A stretch of 64,000 nt of DNA. Origin: Homalodisca vitripennis. Its lineage: Eukaryota > Arthropoda > Insecta > Hemiptera > Cicadellidae. Position 1 is the first letter of the stretch; each line of letters starts with the position of its first letter. A model generated the notes under the pieces. It did no database searches, was not told the DNA's origin, and saw nothing but the letters and a program-made list of their open reading frames with translations. The position numbers were made by a program, and so were the translations under genes. This document shows, piece by piece, positions 49,530 to 60,992 of this stretch. Location of the stretch: positions 1,184,501 through 1,248,500 of the forward strand of contig NC_060214.1 of NCBI RefSeq assembly GCF_021130785.1, read 5' to 3'.

Positions 49530-49800
49530 TGCAAGCTCTGTTAAGGAAACTCAACTATAACTACTCAAAGCAACTCCAGGGCCTTGAAACTGATGAATTA
49601 TCACCAGAATAAAGCGATAACCATCCGCCATTAGGTGCAAGCGCTTTTGAGTATAGTCAACTGTAGCTAACCAAAACAACTTAAGGGCCATCAAACTGAT
49701 TAACACTTATCACCAGAATTAAGCGTTAACCATCCACCATCAGATGCAAGCGCTTTTGAGTATAGTCAACTGTAACTAAGCAAATCAACTCCAGGGCTTA
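49530..49800 (+). repeat. 109-bp tandem repeat (copy B)
   Basis: GAGTATAGTCAACTGTA recurs about 109 bases apart near 49650 and 49759, with shared TATCACCAGAAT and GCAAGCGCTTTT segments. Same unit and period as in copy A. Confidence 0.8.
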
Positions 49801-50692
49801 GAAACTCCCTCAACTACTCTATAGACTCAATAATCTAATACACAGTCAGAAACTGTATTAGAAGTTGCGCTAGTTGTACTGAAGTTGGTAAATTGGAAAT
49901 TTCCTTATATTTTTACTTTGTTCTTATTGGAAACTATGGATTCTACCTGAAAATTAGAAAAAGAATACATTTATAAAGAAACGAATTATAATTATATTAG
50001 ATTTTGAGATGTGACATAGGAACACATGTAGCATTACTATCCATAATATCTCAAGAAATATGTCAGGAAAATATTAAATTTTGCATGAAAATTCATACCT
50101 ATATTAATAATAATTATTTCTTTAATGGTTCATTTTCATACATGGCAATTTTCTGAACGACATTCAAGCCTGTCACTGTAATGTAAATATTAATTTTCTC
50201 TATAATGGTCTGTACCTTAGTCTGCAGAACATTCAAGAATGAATAAGCTATATACGTTCATCTTTACATGACTAACTTATTTTTTACACCTTTTTAAACA
50301 TTTCAAAAGTGTCAATAGAAGTATTTCTTTTAGCAATGAAAAAGCAAAAATGAGTATAATCCAAAGCTATGCTCTGTAGTAAACTTTCTCAACAGTAGGA
50401 TTCTTGTATTTTATTCTAGGAATATTTAACTCATTTAACACAATGAGGAACGTGAAATGACAGTCTGAGACACTACGGCGCTCTCTGAGGAATTGTTGAA
50501 GCGTTTAACCTGACTCTGTCTTGCATGTAGTTGTTAACCTGACTTCAGCTCCCACTTGTGGAAAGTTTAGTTAAGATAATCAGCAGACATTTCCGTAAAA
50601 CTTTCCCTGCATTACCAGTGATACTAACTTTGCTCAAATTGGTGGTTAAAGTTTAAACTGGAGTTATTCTTAATATCCACCCTTTTTCATTA

Positions 50693-50813
50693 TAATGATT
50701 ATCATTATTATCATTATCATCATCATCACCATCATCACCATCATCATCATCATAATAAGTATTATATATTATTGTTATTGTTAGTATTATTATTACTGTT
50801 ATTATTATTATTA
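50693..50813. repeat. ATT/ATC trinucleotide-rich run
   Basis: Mixed ATT, ATC and ACC trinucleotides. The minus-strand Asp-rich translation is a repeat artefact. Confidence 0.85.
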
Positions 50814-51029
50814 TGGCTGCGTCAGAGCACAGAAGGTCAGACGTCACAATATGTTGTACTAGTGTTGTAGTTTAAATATTTTTTATAAACTAGAACAAAA
50901 CCATACTTCAAGAGTATAAAAGTTAGTTACTAAGTTTCTGCAAAAATGTTCTACTCTACACCAAGGCAAAATATTTATCGCAGCAAAGAAGACATGGAGG
51001 AGTTGTGCCTTATGAAGAACTACGATCGT

Positions 51030-51430
51030 GCAGTAACTCACTTCAGATATACATCAAACATTCGTTTGATTGACATCTAAATTTCAATCAATACATGTGA
51101 GAGCGTGGTCACATTGAGTTAAATACCCGAACTTGTGAGGGAAATCAGTTATAACCATACAACAGAAGTAACTCACTTAGATATACGGCAAACATTCCAT
51201 TGACTGAAATCTACATTTCGCAATACATGTGAGAGCGTGGTCACATTGAGTTAAAGACCAGAACTTGTGAGGGAAACCAGCTGTAAACATAGAACAGAAG
51301 TAACTCACTTTAGATATACGGCAAACATTCCATTAGCTGAAATCTACATTTCGCAATACATGGGAGAGCGTGGTCACATTGAGTTAAATACCTGAACTAG
51401 TAAGGGAAATCAGCTGTAACCATAGAAGGG
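51030..51430 (+). repeat. ~132-bp tandem repeat, about 3 units
   Basis: GAGAGCGTGGTCACATTGAG recurs with starts at about 51099, 51231 and 51364, with TAACTCACTTTAGATATACG and AACTTGTGAGGGAAA in each unit. The paralogous place in copy A (about 13610-13760) has fewer units and is where the LINE inserted, just after GAGCGTGGTCATATTGACTT. Confidence 0.85.
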
Positions 51431-52281
51431 AAGGCCGCCGCAACTAATATGATAACTAATATAATAATTCCAGATACTGTAATAGGGCATGGCTCTTTTA
51501 CAAAAATATTATAATGATCAATGAATATTATATCAAAGTTGTATACCCAATATTATAACAATAGATAACAACAAAAATCTGTCGTGGTTGACACGTTAGC
51601 TTCATTGGTACTCATATAATATAAGAAATATCATATACAATAATATAAAAATATAGTAAAAACCATTAACCTGTTATCAGTAACTGCCAGGAATCTAAAA
51701 TTGCCAGACATTCTATTATTCTTAACCTTCAGATTTTAGTAGTACTCTTATGTCATAATCTACAGACAATGAGATCCAATACTCTGAAGCTGGTAATATT
51801 TTATAATACCTCTCACGTTCCAGAAAATGCAGTGACTAAGATTCGGGTTGTTGTCATAAATTATATGCCTCTAAAAAGATGAAAATCAAAGAGATATTAA
51901 ATTTGAGATGCGAATACTGCCGTAACATACATTCCAAGAGCGGTGTCATGTAAATGAGCTCAAAAGATTGGAACCTTTAATAAATCATTACGTTTCAGTA
52001 ACCGTAATTTTAAACACCTGCTTACTGTAAGAGATGGAGAAACACCATCTAAGTCATAATCGTTTCGGTATTAAAAGCCTTCTAAGTCTGGGGACTCTAT
52101 ATACTAGGCCTAATCAGTAACGATATTTCGACAGTTTTTATAGGATAGAAGAGTTTAATCTTCATTAAACTATTCAGTGAAGCAATTACTTCTGACAGAC
52201 AGGACCTTCTAGTAGACCAGGAAATCTCACACGTCAGAACTTCCTTTAGGTTTAAAGATTCTGCTGGCTAAAAGGTGAAAT

Positions 52282-53159
52282 TGTACCGTAAATTAGTTAA
52301 TTAAATTTCATACAATGTAAATTTCGCAACCTAATCAGCCAGTATAATATAATATTATTTTACATCCAATGTTCCGGAACTAAATTATTGGGCGGAGTAA
52401 CTACCTAATTGGCACGCGTATGAATTTTTTCTTCTAAACCTTTGTAGCAGCCCAACTACGTAACCGATCAGACCTCGCGCGCTTTGTCCGTAAGTAAAAT
52501 TTATCTATTCGTATTATTAAATTAGCCCTTTGATGCCAAACGTATAAAATGAATGTAACGTAAATTAAAGATGTGAATAGTAAAGTAACTTACCCTTGAA
52601 GATCTTTTATTTGCTGGATGGAGATAGATAAAGGTTGTGGCGTCTTCCTTATGGCGATGAGCACGTTGTTATAAATAGTAATTTGTATCATTAAATGGCT
52701 AATACCGTCGCGAATTTGTTTTAGGCGAGTTTACGTAGCTGATGTATCTCACGTGTTGTTTGAATAGATGGCTACCATTTCCCAACTTCTACTCCTCTTC
52801 TAGAAATAACCGTTCTTAGACTACAGCTTCAATGTCTCGTGCCAAGACGCCGACACCCGGGTTGTGAGTCTACCTATTGCGAAGGAAAGTGAAATATTAT
52901 TGTTTTGTAAAGTAAAACGTCGTACGCATAATTCAATAGAACATTGGATATTTATGGCCCACCTAGAAGATATACTTTTTAGTTATTATATTCTAATTGG
53001 CAGCAACGTGGCATTACATAACTTTTCCTTTACCATCTAAAAGTGGTGCTTTTAAGTTTTCGTAATTAAACTGAACTTATAAGTAAACTTTGTATTTCTA
53101 GTATTTATTGCTACGACCTCAGAAGTCACCACCCCCATGTGTTATCGTCATACGGTACA
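52282..53159 (+). repeat. 5' LTR
   Basis: 878 bases. It contains a 21-base stretch (around 52801-52821, AGAAATAACCGTTCTTAGAC and one more base) absent from the 3' LTR. A TATA-like CGTATAAAATG at about 52540-52550 is a plausible promoter element (inference). Confidence 0.95.
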
Positions 53160-53239
53160 CATTATTTTTTATTGCGCAACTCTGCTATTGATGTGCCTAC
53201 TCTGCCATCAACTGGGTGAAACCGAGTGAAAACGCCACA

Positions 53240-54556
53240 ATGCCTGCCATTAAAATAGAATATTTGTCTAAAGATGAGTTGGTATTTGAACTGATATCTA
53301 GAGGTATTAAATTAAATAGTGACAGTACAGTAACTGAACTCAGAAAGTCCTTAAGACAGTGTTTGAGAAACAATATTTTACCTACTCCTAGTAGCCTATT
53401 AAAAATAGACCACAATCAGGAAGTAAAACTTCTCAGTGAAAAAGTGATATTATTAGAACATGGGTGCAGTGAATTGAACAGTGCTAGTTCACCTTTAGAA
53501 ATCACGAAATTCCAAGAAAAGTGTAAACATTTAATAAACCGTTTATTTTTAGTCAACCAGCTAGAACTAAGTTCTGTACATAGTGAAACTTTATCAGCTT
53601 TAAAGTGTAGGCTAGTAAATGTTGAACAACAGTTAGCTAAAAACTTGCTACCTACAGTGAACCTAGAACAGCTTAAAGTGTTAGAAGCCAATTTAAATGA
53701 ATCATTAGAACAAGATGAGGCTATGGAACAGGCAGTGAAAGAACAAATAGGCCCTATTTCTGTACAACCACCAACAATATCACAGCCTACTGCCAGTACC
53801 CCCACTTTGCCTATAATGCCTATTTATAATGCAAACAATGATTGTATTAGTCAACCTATGTCTGGTTTAAATATGTTTAATAAGTTAAACAACCCTGTAG
53901 AATGTTATTTACAAAATTTTACAGTAACAAATGGCTTAGTAGTACCTGAGCTAATAAACTTTTTGAAAACTTTGTTAAAACTAAAATGTGAAACTAGCCT
54001 ATCAGAAAATGAAATTTTAGCATTGTTACCATGTTATGCAAAAGGTCCACTTTTAGCCAAAATAATACAGTGTAAGTCTATCATGCCCAATGTCAACTAT
54101 CTACACAGGGAATTAATTAGTGCTTTTATCCCTGTAGGCCTAATTGAAAGACTTAGACTAGATTTAGTTTATAGGCCACAAAGGTTTGATGAGCCACTGT
54201 ATGAATACATCTATGACATCAAAGAGCTCAGTCAAGTTTTATTGTGTAACATAAGTGAACAGGACTTGGTAACTTGTATAAAAAGAGGTATTAAGCCTAC
54301 AGATAGAAATAAGTTAATTTTTGAAAACAATCCCATTTGTTTTACAGATTTGGAAAATGTGTGTATAGCTAGTAACAATATAACCTTTAATGATAACTTA
54401 AGGGACAATTTAAGTAAGACATATGTTAACAACATGTATCCACCACATGTTGAACTTAGAAAAAGTAGGCCTACTGTCAAAAACCCAAAGTTATGTTTCA
54501 ATTATAATAGGCCTGGCCACTTAGCAAAAAACTGTTTTAGGAATCCAAAAAACTAG
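53240..54556 (+). CDS. Gag-like protein of LTR retrotransposon
   Basis: The ATG at 53240 (MPAIKIEYLSKDELVFELIS) is the first in frame and gives 438 residues; the frame is open slightly upstream but only from a GTG. The N-terminal 45 residues resemble a small helical SAP-like module (LVFELISRGIKL...VTELRKSLR), an inference. The middle carries the capsid-like segment LVYRPQRFDEPLYEYIYDIK. The C-terminus has a single knuckle, CFNYNRPGHLAKNC, in which the second Cys of CX2CX4HX4C is Tyr (TAT), probably a point mutation from TGT, so metal binding is likely impaired. The gene ends at TAG 54554-54556, right after the heptamer AAAAAAC, and pol follows in the -1 frame. Role: coat of the intracellular particle. 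Confidence 0.88.
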   Translation: MPAIKIEYLSKDELVFELISRGIKLNSDSTVTELRKSLRQCLRNNILPTPSSLLKIDHNQEVKLLSEKVILLEHGCSELNSASSPLEITKFQEKCKHLINRLFLVNQLELSSVHSETLSALKCRLVNVEQQLAKNLLPTVNLEQLKVLEANLNESLEQDEAMEQAVKEQIGPISVQPPTISQPTASTPTLPIMPIYNANNDCISQPMSGLNMFNKLNNPVECYLQNFTVTNGLVVPELINFLKTLLKLKCETSLSENEILALLPCYAKGPLLAKIIQCKSIMPNVNYLHRELISAFIPVGLIERLRLDLVYRPQRFDEPLYEYIYDIKELSQVLLCNISEQDLVTCIKRGIKPTDRNKLIFENNPICFTDLENVCIASNNITFNDNLRDNLSKTYVNNMYPPHVELRKSRPTVKNPKLCFNYNRPGHLAKNCFRNPKN

Positions 54557-57500
54557 TTGGCAGGGGAGTGGTATTACACACAACACCTAAAAATATCCCT
54601 CCCCGGTTTCATAAATTTAAGAATAATAATTTTATAAATAGTAATACAGTAAGAAAAGAAAAACACTATTTTATGAGAGTCTATGGTAAGGTAATTAAAA
54701 ATTGGAGTAAATTAAACTATAGAATACCTAATTTAAGACTAAATGTTAGACAGTGTAACAATATGCCTTTAATTGAAGCTATAGTGGGTAAAAATGTAAA
54801 AACAAACTGCTTATTAGATACTGGTGCTACAAGAGATATAATGAGTAAAGAATTTTATGATAGCCTATTGTTGAATAAAAATGTTTCTAAATTAATGAAG
54901 TCAGATGATAGAATGTTTGCTGCAAATAACACTGAAATAAAATGTTTTGGTTACTGTTATGCTAAGATAAAAATTTCTAAATTCTGTTGGAAAGTAAAAT
55001 TTATTGTATTGGATAATTTAAAATGGGACATTGTATTGGGAAACCCATTTATAACTAATAGCAAATTAATTTTAGATCTTGATGGAGATTCATGTTATTT
55101 TAAATTCAATTGTAATGAGAAAATAACTATTGTCAGACAACAGCCTTTTGAACATGAAGTAAACAGCATTGATGTAAAAATAGGGTGCACTAGAGCTGAG
55201 GCTGAGATACAAAACCTTATAGGGGATTTTCCAAATGTTTTTAATCCAAAATTAGGAGAGGCTCTAGATTTGGAGGTGAGATTAGTTCTAAATGACCCCA
55301 CACCTGTAAATATTAGGCCTTATTTTATGAGCCCTCCTACTGTAAATAAGATGAAAACAATAATACAGGATTGGTTGGACCAAGGAATAATTGAACCCAG
55401 TACTTCAGCCTACTCCAGTCCAGCCTTTTTAACCAAAAAGGACAGACTTGTAGTCAATTATACCGAATTAAATAAAAAGTTACAGAAAATTGATTTTCCC
55501 ATTGGTGATTTAAATAATTATTAGCAACATCTTAGTGGAGCCAAATATTTTTCAATAATAGATTTAAGAAAAAGTTTTTTGCAATGTCCATTATCACCTG
55601 ATAGTCAAGATCTTACCTCATTTAGCACTATATTTGGGAAATATAAATTTAAACGAGTACCCTTTGGTTTACATGTTGGTAGCGCTGTATTTTCCGCCTA
55701 TCTGGATAAAGTCCTAGACAATATAAAATTTAAATATGTGATAAATTTTTGTGATGATATCTTAGTGTACAGTAAAGACCATGATTCGCATTTAGTACAT
55801 GTCAGAGAGATTGTAAATAGACTAAGCAAACATGGCTTAACGGCAAACCTAGAGAAAGCAAAGTTTTGTTTTGAGGAAATCTCCTTTTTGGGGAACTTAA
55901 TAAAAAATAATACAGTAACTATAGATCCCGAGCGAACAAGGAGTATAAGAGAATTTATGCCGCCTAAGAACGCCAAACAAATTTCACAGTTTTTAGGTAT
56001 GACCAATTTCTTTTCAAAATTTATAAATAACTATGCCGAATTATGTAATCCTTTAAATCGTTTAAGAAGGAAAATCGCTAAATTTTTTTGGACAAGTGAA
56101 TGTCAAGATTCGTTTGTAAAGTTAAAAGAAGCTATAATGAATCCTCCTGTACTCCAGTTAGCCGATTTTTCAAAGCAATTTATAGTAATGACAGATGCTA
56201 GTGGAATAGCCGCAGGTGGTTGTTTGTTACAGGAAAACGACCAAAATGAATTAATGCCAATAGCCTATTACTATAGGAAATTTACTGATGCCGAATTAAA
56301 ATATACTGTTTATGAAAAAGAAGCTTTGGGTGCACTAATTTGCATAGAAAAATGGCACGAATTTTTAGAAGTAAGAACCTTTAAATTAATAACTGATAAC
56401 CAAGCTTTATCCTATGTCCTCAATCACAAAAAGAAGGTAGGAAGACTTGCCCGGTGGATCGAGAGGATTTTGAATTTGCCATTTGAGGTGGAATTTAAAA
56501 GTTCCACCGATAATGCGCTGGCAGACGCCCTTTCACGTATGTTTGAGGGCGAGTCAACGGGAACAGCTGATCCGAGCCCCAGTGACTGCCGGAACGGTCC
56601 TGACCAGGATAAAAATAGATTATCGATTTCCTTCTGCCATTCAAACTCCTCCCGAAGGCAAACATGTAAACGAACATCTAATGTAAAGCCTAAAATGCAG
56701 ATAAATAATAAGTGCAATAACAAGGATAATTTGTGGTTGTTAATTAATGATTTACCATTAGCGTTTAAAGATTTAGAAAAATATCAACTTCAAGATAAAG
56801 AAACTCAGCGAATCATTCAATCTGTAAAAAGCAATAGTAACAATTTATGTTATTTTATAAAAAACAATTTACTGATGTACAAAAGGAATGTAAAAAGTAA
56901 GAGTAAGATATTTTTGCCTGTACAGTTAGTTGATTTAGTATATGAATTCTTCCACAGTTCTTTAATAGGAGGTCATTTAGGCATTGCTAGAACGCAAAGA
57001 AAAATTAATCAGTATTTTTATAGACCTGATTTAGACGAAATTATAAAGGCAAAAGTGAAAGCATGTAATGTTTGTAAAATGAGTAAAGTGTGCCAAAGAA
57101 AATATGAAGGCGAATTAGTATCTGTGCCATTTAAGAACAATATGGATTGTTTATTCATAGATCTTTTAGGTCCCTTAGTGAGAACTAGAAACAGCAATGT
57201 ATATTTACTTATAGTTGTAGATGCCGCTAGTAAATTTCTATGGCTAATCCCTTTGAGGGAATGTAAGAGTGCTGAAATATGTAATAAATTAGACCGCATA
57301 ATTTTTAACAACTATTCTGTACCTAAAATAATAGTATCAGACAATGCCGCATATTTTACATCACTATATTTTAAGAAGTTCTTATTTAAGAATTTTATTG
57401 AACACTGTAGACTAGCGCCTTACAGGGCTAATGGAAATCAATCAGAAAGGCATATTAGAAACATATCTACATTATTACGTAGTTTCTGTCACAACTGTCA

Positions 57501-57972
57501 TAGTAATTGGGATAATGACCTAGGCTACATACAATTAAGTTTAAACACCGCCCATAATGAAAGCACAGGTTTTGCTGCCTTTAATTTAATGTTTAATCAT
57601 TCCTGTAATAATGCTTTATCTAATTTATGGAAGCTAAATGATCTAATTGGTGAGAATTTGTCCAAGGAAACTGTTGTAAACAATTTAAAGAGAGCTGTGG
57701 TGAATGTAAAAAGGAGTATAGCACATAACAGTAATAGACAAAAGTACTCAGAGCAAAATGTAAAACATTCCTTTAAGTTGCATTCCTTAGTATGGATTAG
57801 AACCCACTATTTAAGCAATAAGGTAGAAAATTTTTGTGCAAAATTAGCACCAAAATATGTAGGAATTTATAGAATTTTATATTTTTTAAGCCCTGTAACT
57901 TGTATTGTACAACACACTGAAAATGTTTTGAATGTAAAAAAGGTTCATATTGTAGATTTAAAATTAAATTAA
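54541..57972 (+). pseudogene. Pol: protease, RT, RNase H, integrase (one nonsense codon)
   Basis: The pol frame is open from 54541. Protease has CLLDTGATRDIM (Asp codon at 54817). RT begins at about 55310; an in-frame TAG at 55522-55524 interrupts it after LNKKLQKIDFPIGD, and the same frame continues to 57972 without further stops. Counting from the Met at 55579: RT active site FCDD at 57-60, RNase H D206, E248, D273; integrase finger H459, H466, C496, C499 and core D528, D588, E623. The C-terminal part (WIRTHYLSNK...APKYVGIYRI) resembles the GPY/F-type integrase tail. With one nonsense codon in the catalytic domain this copy should not make full Pol unless the stop is read through or is a sequence error. 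Confidence 0.9.
54547..54604 (+). promoter_or_regulatory. Programmed -1 frameshift signal (gag/pol)
   Basis: The heptamer A-AAA-AAC (54547-54553) is in the correct phase of the gag frame, immediately before the gag stop codon (54554-54556). Slipping back one base enters the open pol frame. After a 9-base spacer, GGGGAG (54563-54568) can pair with CTCCCC (54599-54604), a GC-rich stem with a loop of about 30 bases. Heptamer, spacer and stem match the classical eukaryotic -1 signal. Confidence 0.75.
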
Positions 57973-58851
57973 GACCTGTTCTGTATAAAAAAAAAAAAAA
58001 AAAATTGTAGCATCCCTAGCTTAAGGAACCACTTGCTGCCAAATTTAAAAGATAAGATAAAATCCAGGAAGTTAACTGTTTGGTGAATTCTTAACGAATG
58101 TGTCAATGGAAATAAAATATAGAAAAATAATTTGTAAATAGACTTAGTGTAAAGAAATGAGACAAAATTGATCCTAACTGTTTGTAATGAGGGAACCAAA
58201 TATGAAAAATTGTCTGTGTTTTGTAGGTATGCCGAAATGTTGAATTTTGAATTTTGTAGATATATTTGAAGTGTTAAAATTTATGTAGATGTAAGATGTA
58301 TAGGATGTTGTATGTAAATATATATATTAAGAGTGATGCAGTATTAATACGAAATGTGAGACTTAGCTTCTCGTGAGGGGACGTTTCATTCCAAAGTATT
58401 CGATCCATATTGGTAACTTGTCCGCAAGTCTCAGGGTATTTAATGGCACAATACTATACTCAAAACACTGGTATGAATGCAAAAAAGAAGTATGAATGTG
58501 GCGCCTATATAACAAAACACTACACTACACTTGTTTACGATTTAATCTCCTTAAATGCCCTTATTCTTGCAACGACCCGCAAATTCTAAAACGCTGCAAC
58601 GTGCACTGCATGAAAATAGTTTGCCTAAATTGATTTTCTATTTTTGGTCCCTAAGCGAGTAGTCATAGAACTGCATTGGCATACGATCTAGCGGATTTCA
58701 TAGGAAACTTTTGAAACCCCGCGCTATCGTATTGTTATGGTTGAATTTGAATTTATGTAATGAATAAAAGGTTGAATTAAGTTTGTTATTTAGAATATGT
58801 TTAAAGTAAAGCGACTAACTAGGTTGCGAAATTAAAACAGGGGGGATATTC
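57973..58851 (+). other. Noncoding 3' region and polypurine tract of LTR element
   Basis: No sense-strand frame above 60 codons, hence no env. An A run of about 19 lies at 57987-58003. The purine-rich AAAACAGGGGGGA at 58834-58846 lies six bases before the 3' LTR and is the likely polypurine tract. The stretch 58340-58740 is relatively GC-balanced, with no recognised content. Confidence 0.7.
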
Positions 58852-59708
58852 TGTACCGTAAATTAGTTAATTAAATTTCATACAATGTAAATTTCGCAAC
58901 CTAATCAGCCAGTATAATGTAATATTATTTTACATCCAATGTTCCGGAACTAAATTATTGGGCGGAGTAACTACCTAATTGGCACGCGTATGAATTTTTT
59001 CTTCTAACCATTTGTAGCAGCCCAACTACGTAACCGATCAGACCTCGCGCGCTTTGTCCGTAAGTAAAATTTATCTATTCGTATTATTAAATTAGCCCTT
59101 TGATGCCAAACGTATAAAATGAATGTAACGTAAAGTAAAGATGTGAATAGTAAAGTAACTTACCCTTGAAGATCTTTTATTTGCTGGATGGAGATAGATA
59201 AAGGTTGTGGCGTCTTCCTTATGGCGATGAGCACGTTGTTATAAATAGTAATTTGTATCATTAAATGGCTAATACCGTCGCGAATTTGTTTTAGGCGAGT
59301 TTACGTAGCTGATGTATCTCACGTGTTGTTTGAATAGATGGCTACCATTTCCCAACTTCTACTCCTCTTCTACAGCTTCAATGTCTCGTGCCAAGACGCC
59401 GACACCCGGGTTGTGAGTCTACCTATTGCGAATGGAAGTGAAATATTATTGTTTTGTAAAGTAAAACGTCGTACGCATAATTCAATAGAACATTGGATAT
59501 TTTAGGCCCACCTAGAAGATATACTTTTTAGTTATTATATTCTAATTGGCAGCAACGTGGCATTACATAACTTTTCCTTTACCATCTAAAAGTGGTGCTT
59601 TTAAGTTTTCGTAATTAAACTGAACTTATAAGTAAACTTTGTATTTCTAGTATTTATTGCTACGACCTCAGAAGTCACCACCCCCATGTGTTATCGTCAT
59701 ACGGTACA
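58852..59708 (+). repeat. 3' LTR
   Basis: 857 bases, same termini as the 5' LTR, lacking the 21-base stretch and differing by eye at about 8 positions. Confidence 0.95.
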
Positions 59709-60282
59709 AAATATGCTGAGAACGAAGTTATTATGATAGTTTGAGACGATACGAGAACTTTCATAAACATTAACCTTCTAGTGCCAGTATTCTTAAAATG
59801 TATATATTCTGAGAGGTCAAAGATTTAAAAAAACCTCAGGCCAGGCGTTACGGTCCCTTTACCATAGGAACGATAAGCTCTATCATTTAAAACATTTAGG
59901 GAGCTATCACATATAGACCTACTACCAGACAAGCACCAATATTCCAAAGATTGTAATTGTTGGGATCTCTTGGAGGCTTCTAGATTTTAGATTATTCTAT
60001 CTTGTAGGTGCTGGAATATTTCAAAGCTAGGAACGTTTAAATGTATACAAATGAAAAAACCTGATACTTAAACTATTTAAAATCTCTAAAAACAGGGAGA
60101 TTTTAAAAGTCTGGTGCTTCCTAAGGTTTAGAGCTATTAAAAAACACGATCTGCAGTTGACCACAGTTAAAGTACCACGGCTCTTCATGATCCACTGAAA
60201 TGATAATAATATTTGTATATAGGTTTCATAACGATATGTAGATTATTAGAGACTGCATGAATCCAGAATCTTAGAGGTTACA

Positions 60283-60992
60283 CATGTGCTCTCTACAAAT
60301 GTGTAGTACATATGGTCCACGTTCTAGGTGGGTTATATGATCTCTAAAAATGTGTAGGACATGTGGTACATGTTCTAGTGGGGTTATATGCTCTCTAAAA
60401 ATGTGTATTAAATGTGGTCCATGTTCTAGGTGGGTTATTTGCTCTGTACAGACGTGTATGACATGTGGGCCATATTCTAGGTGGGTTATATGCTCTCTAC
60501 AGACGTGTAGGACATGTGGTCGATATTCTAGGTGGGTTATATGCTCTCTACAGACGTGTAGGACATATGGTCCATGTTCCAGGTGGGTTATATGCTCTCT
60601 AAAGACGTGTAGGACATGTGGTCCATGTTCTGGGTGGGTCATATGCTCTCTACAGACGTGTAGGACATGTGGTCCGTGTTCTAGGTGGGTTAGATGCTCT
60701 CTAAAGATGTGTAGGACATGTGGGCCATGTGCTAGGTAGGTTATATGCTCTCTACAGACGTGTAGGACATGTGGTCCATGTTCTATGTGGGTTATGTGCT
60801 CTCTAAAAATGTGAGGGGCATATGGTCTTTGTTCTAGGTGGGTTATATGCACTCTACAAACGTGTTGGACAAATGGTCCATGTTCTAGGTGGGTTATATG
60901 CACTCTACAAACGTGTTGGACATATGGTCCATGTTCTAGGTGGGTTATATGCACTCTACAAACGTGTTGGACATATGGTCCATATTCTAGGT
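60283..60992. repeat. 51-bp minisatellite, about 14 units
   Basis: Units built on AGGTGGGTTATATGCTCTCT and ACGTGTAGGACATGTGGTCC repeat every 51 bases (GGTTAT at 60331, 60382, 60433 and onward). The last three units form a sub-family with GCACTCTACAAACGTGTTGG. The period is a multiple of three, so long frames stay open on both strands: 227 codons on minus with a 17-residue His-rich repeat (HITHLEHGP), and Cys-rich frames on plus. I judge these period artefacts, since there is no unique N-terminal domain or signal. The array sits exactly where similarity to copy A stops. Confidence 0.9.

Larger units (their letters stand above)
52282..59708 (+). mobile_element. LTR retrotransposon, Ty3/gypsy type, near-complete
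   Basis: A 7427-base element with LTRs at 52282-53159 and 58852-59708, perfect 9-base terminal inverted repeats (TGTACCGTA...TACGGTACA) and an AAAT target duplication (52278-52281 and 59709-59712). Copy A has the empty site near 21430 (AAGGTTAAAGTTGCTGAGAA). Internal order: gag, then a -1 shifted pol with protease, RT, RNase H and integrase, about 880 bases of noncoding DNA, a purine run, 3' LTR. No env-like frame. Pol order RT-RNase H-integrase fixes the Ty3/gypsy type. The LTRs differ by eye at about 8 positions plus a 21-base indel, so the insertion is older than the satellite-embedded gypsy. One nonsense codon in RT and one altered zinc-knuckle Cys were seen. Confidence 0.95.
40711..60281 (+). 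repeat. Segmental duplication, copy B
   Basis: Direct paralogue of 5642-22040. It begins immediately after the satellite (TAATCATCTATTGCAT against TAATAATCTATTGCAT in A) and ends at about 60281 where the 51-bp minisatellite takes over. Removing the pogo element and the LTR element leaves about 9.6 kb, against about 10.7 kb for A without its LINE. The difference is largely the two segments found only in A. As in A, no host gene is evident; small frames shared by both copies are discussed among the findings. Confidence 0.9.

Noticed and set aside
50653..50847. Asp-rich frame.
   Set aside because: Translation of an ATC/ATT trinucleotide run.
57973..58851. Possible env gene downstream of pol in the copy B LTR element.
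   Set aside because: No sense-strand frame above 60 codons in this interval.
60271..60954. 227-codon minus-strand frame, plus 129- and 85-codon plus-strand frames.
   Set aside because: They lie in a 51-base tandem array whose period is a multiple of three, which keeps frames open on both strands; there is no unique sequence or signal around them.
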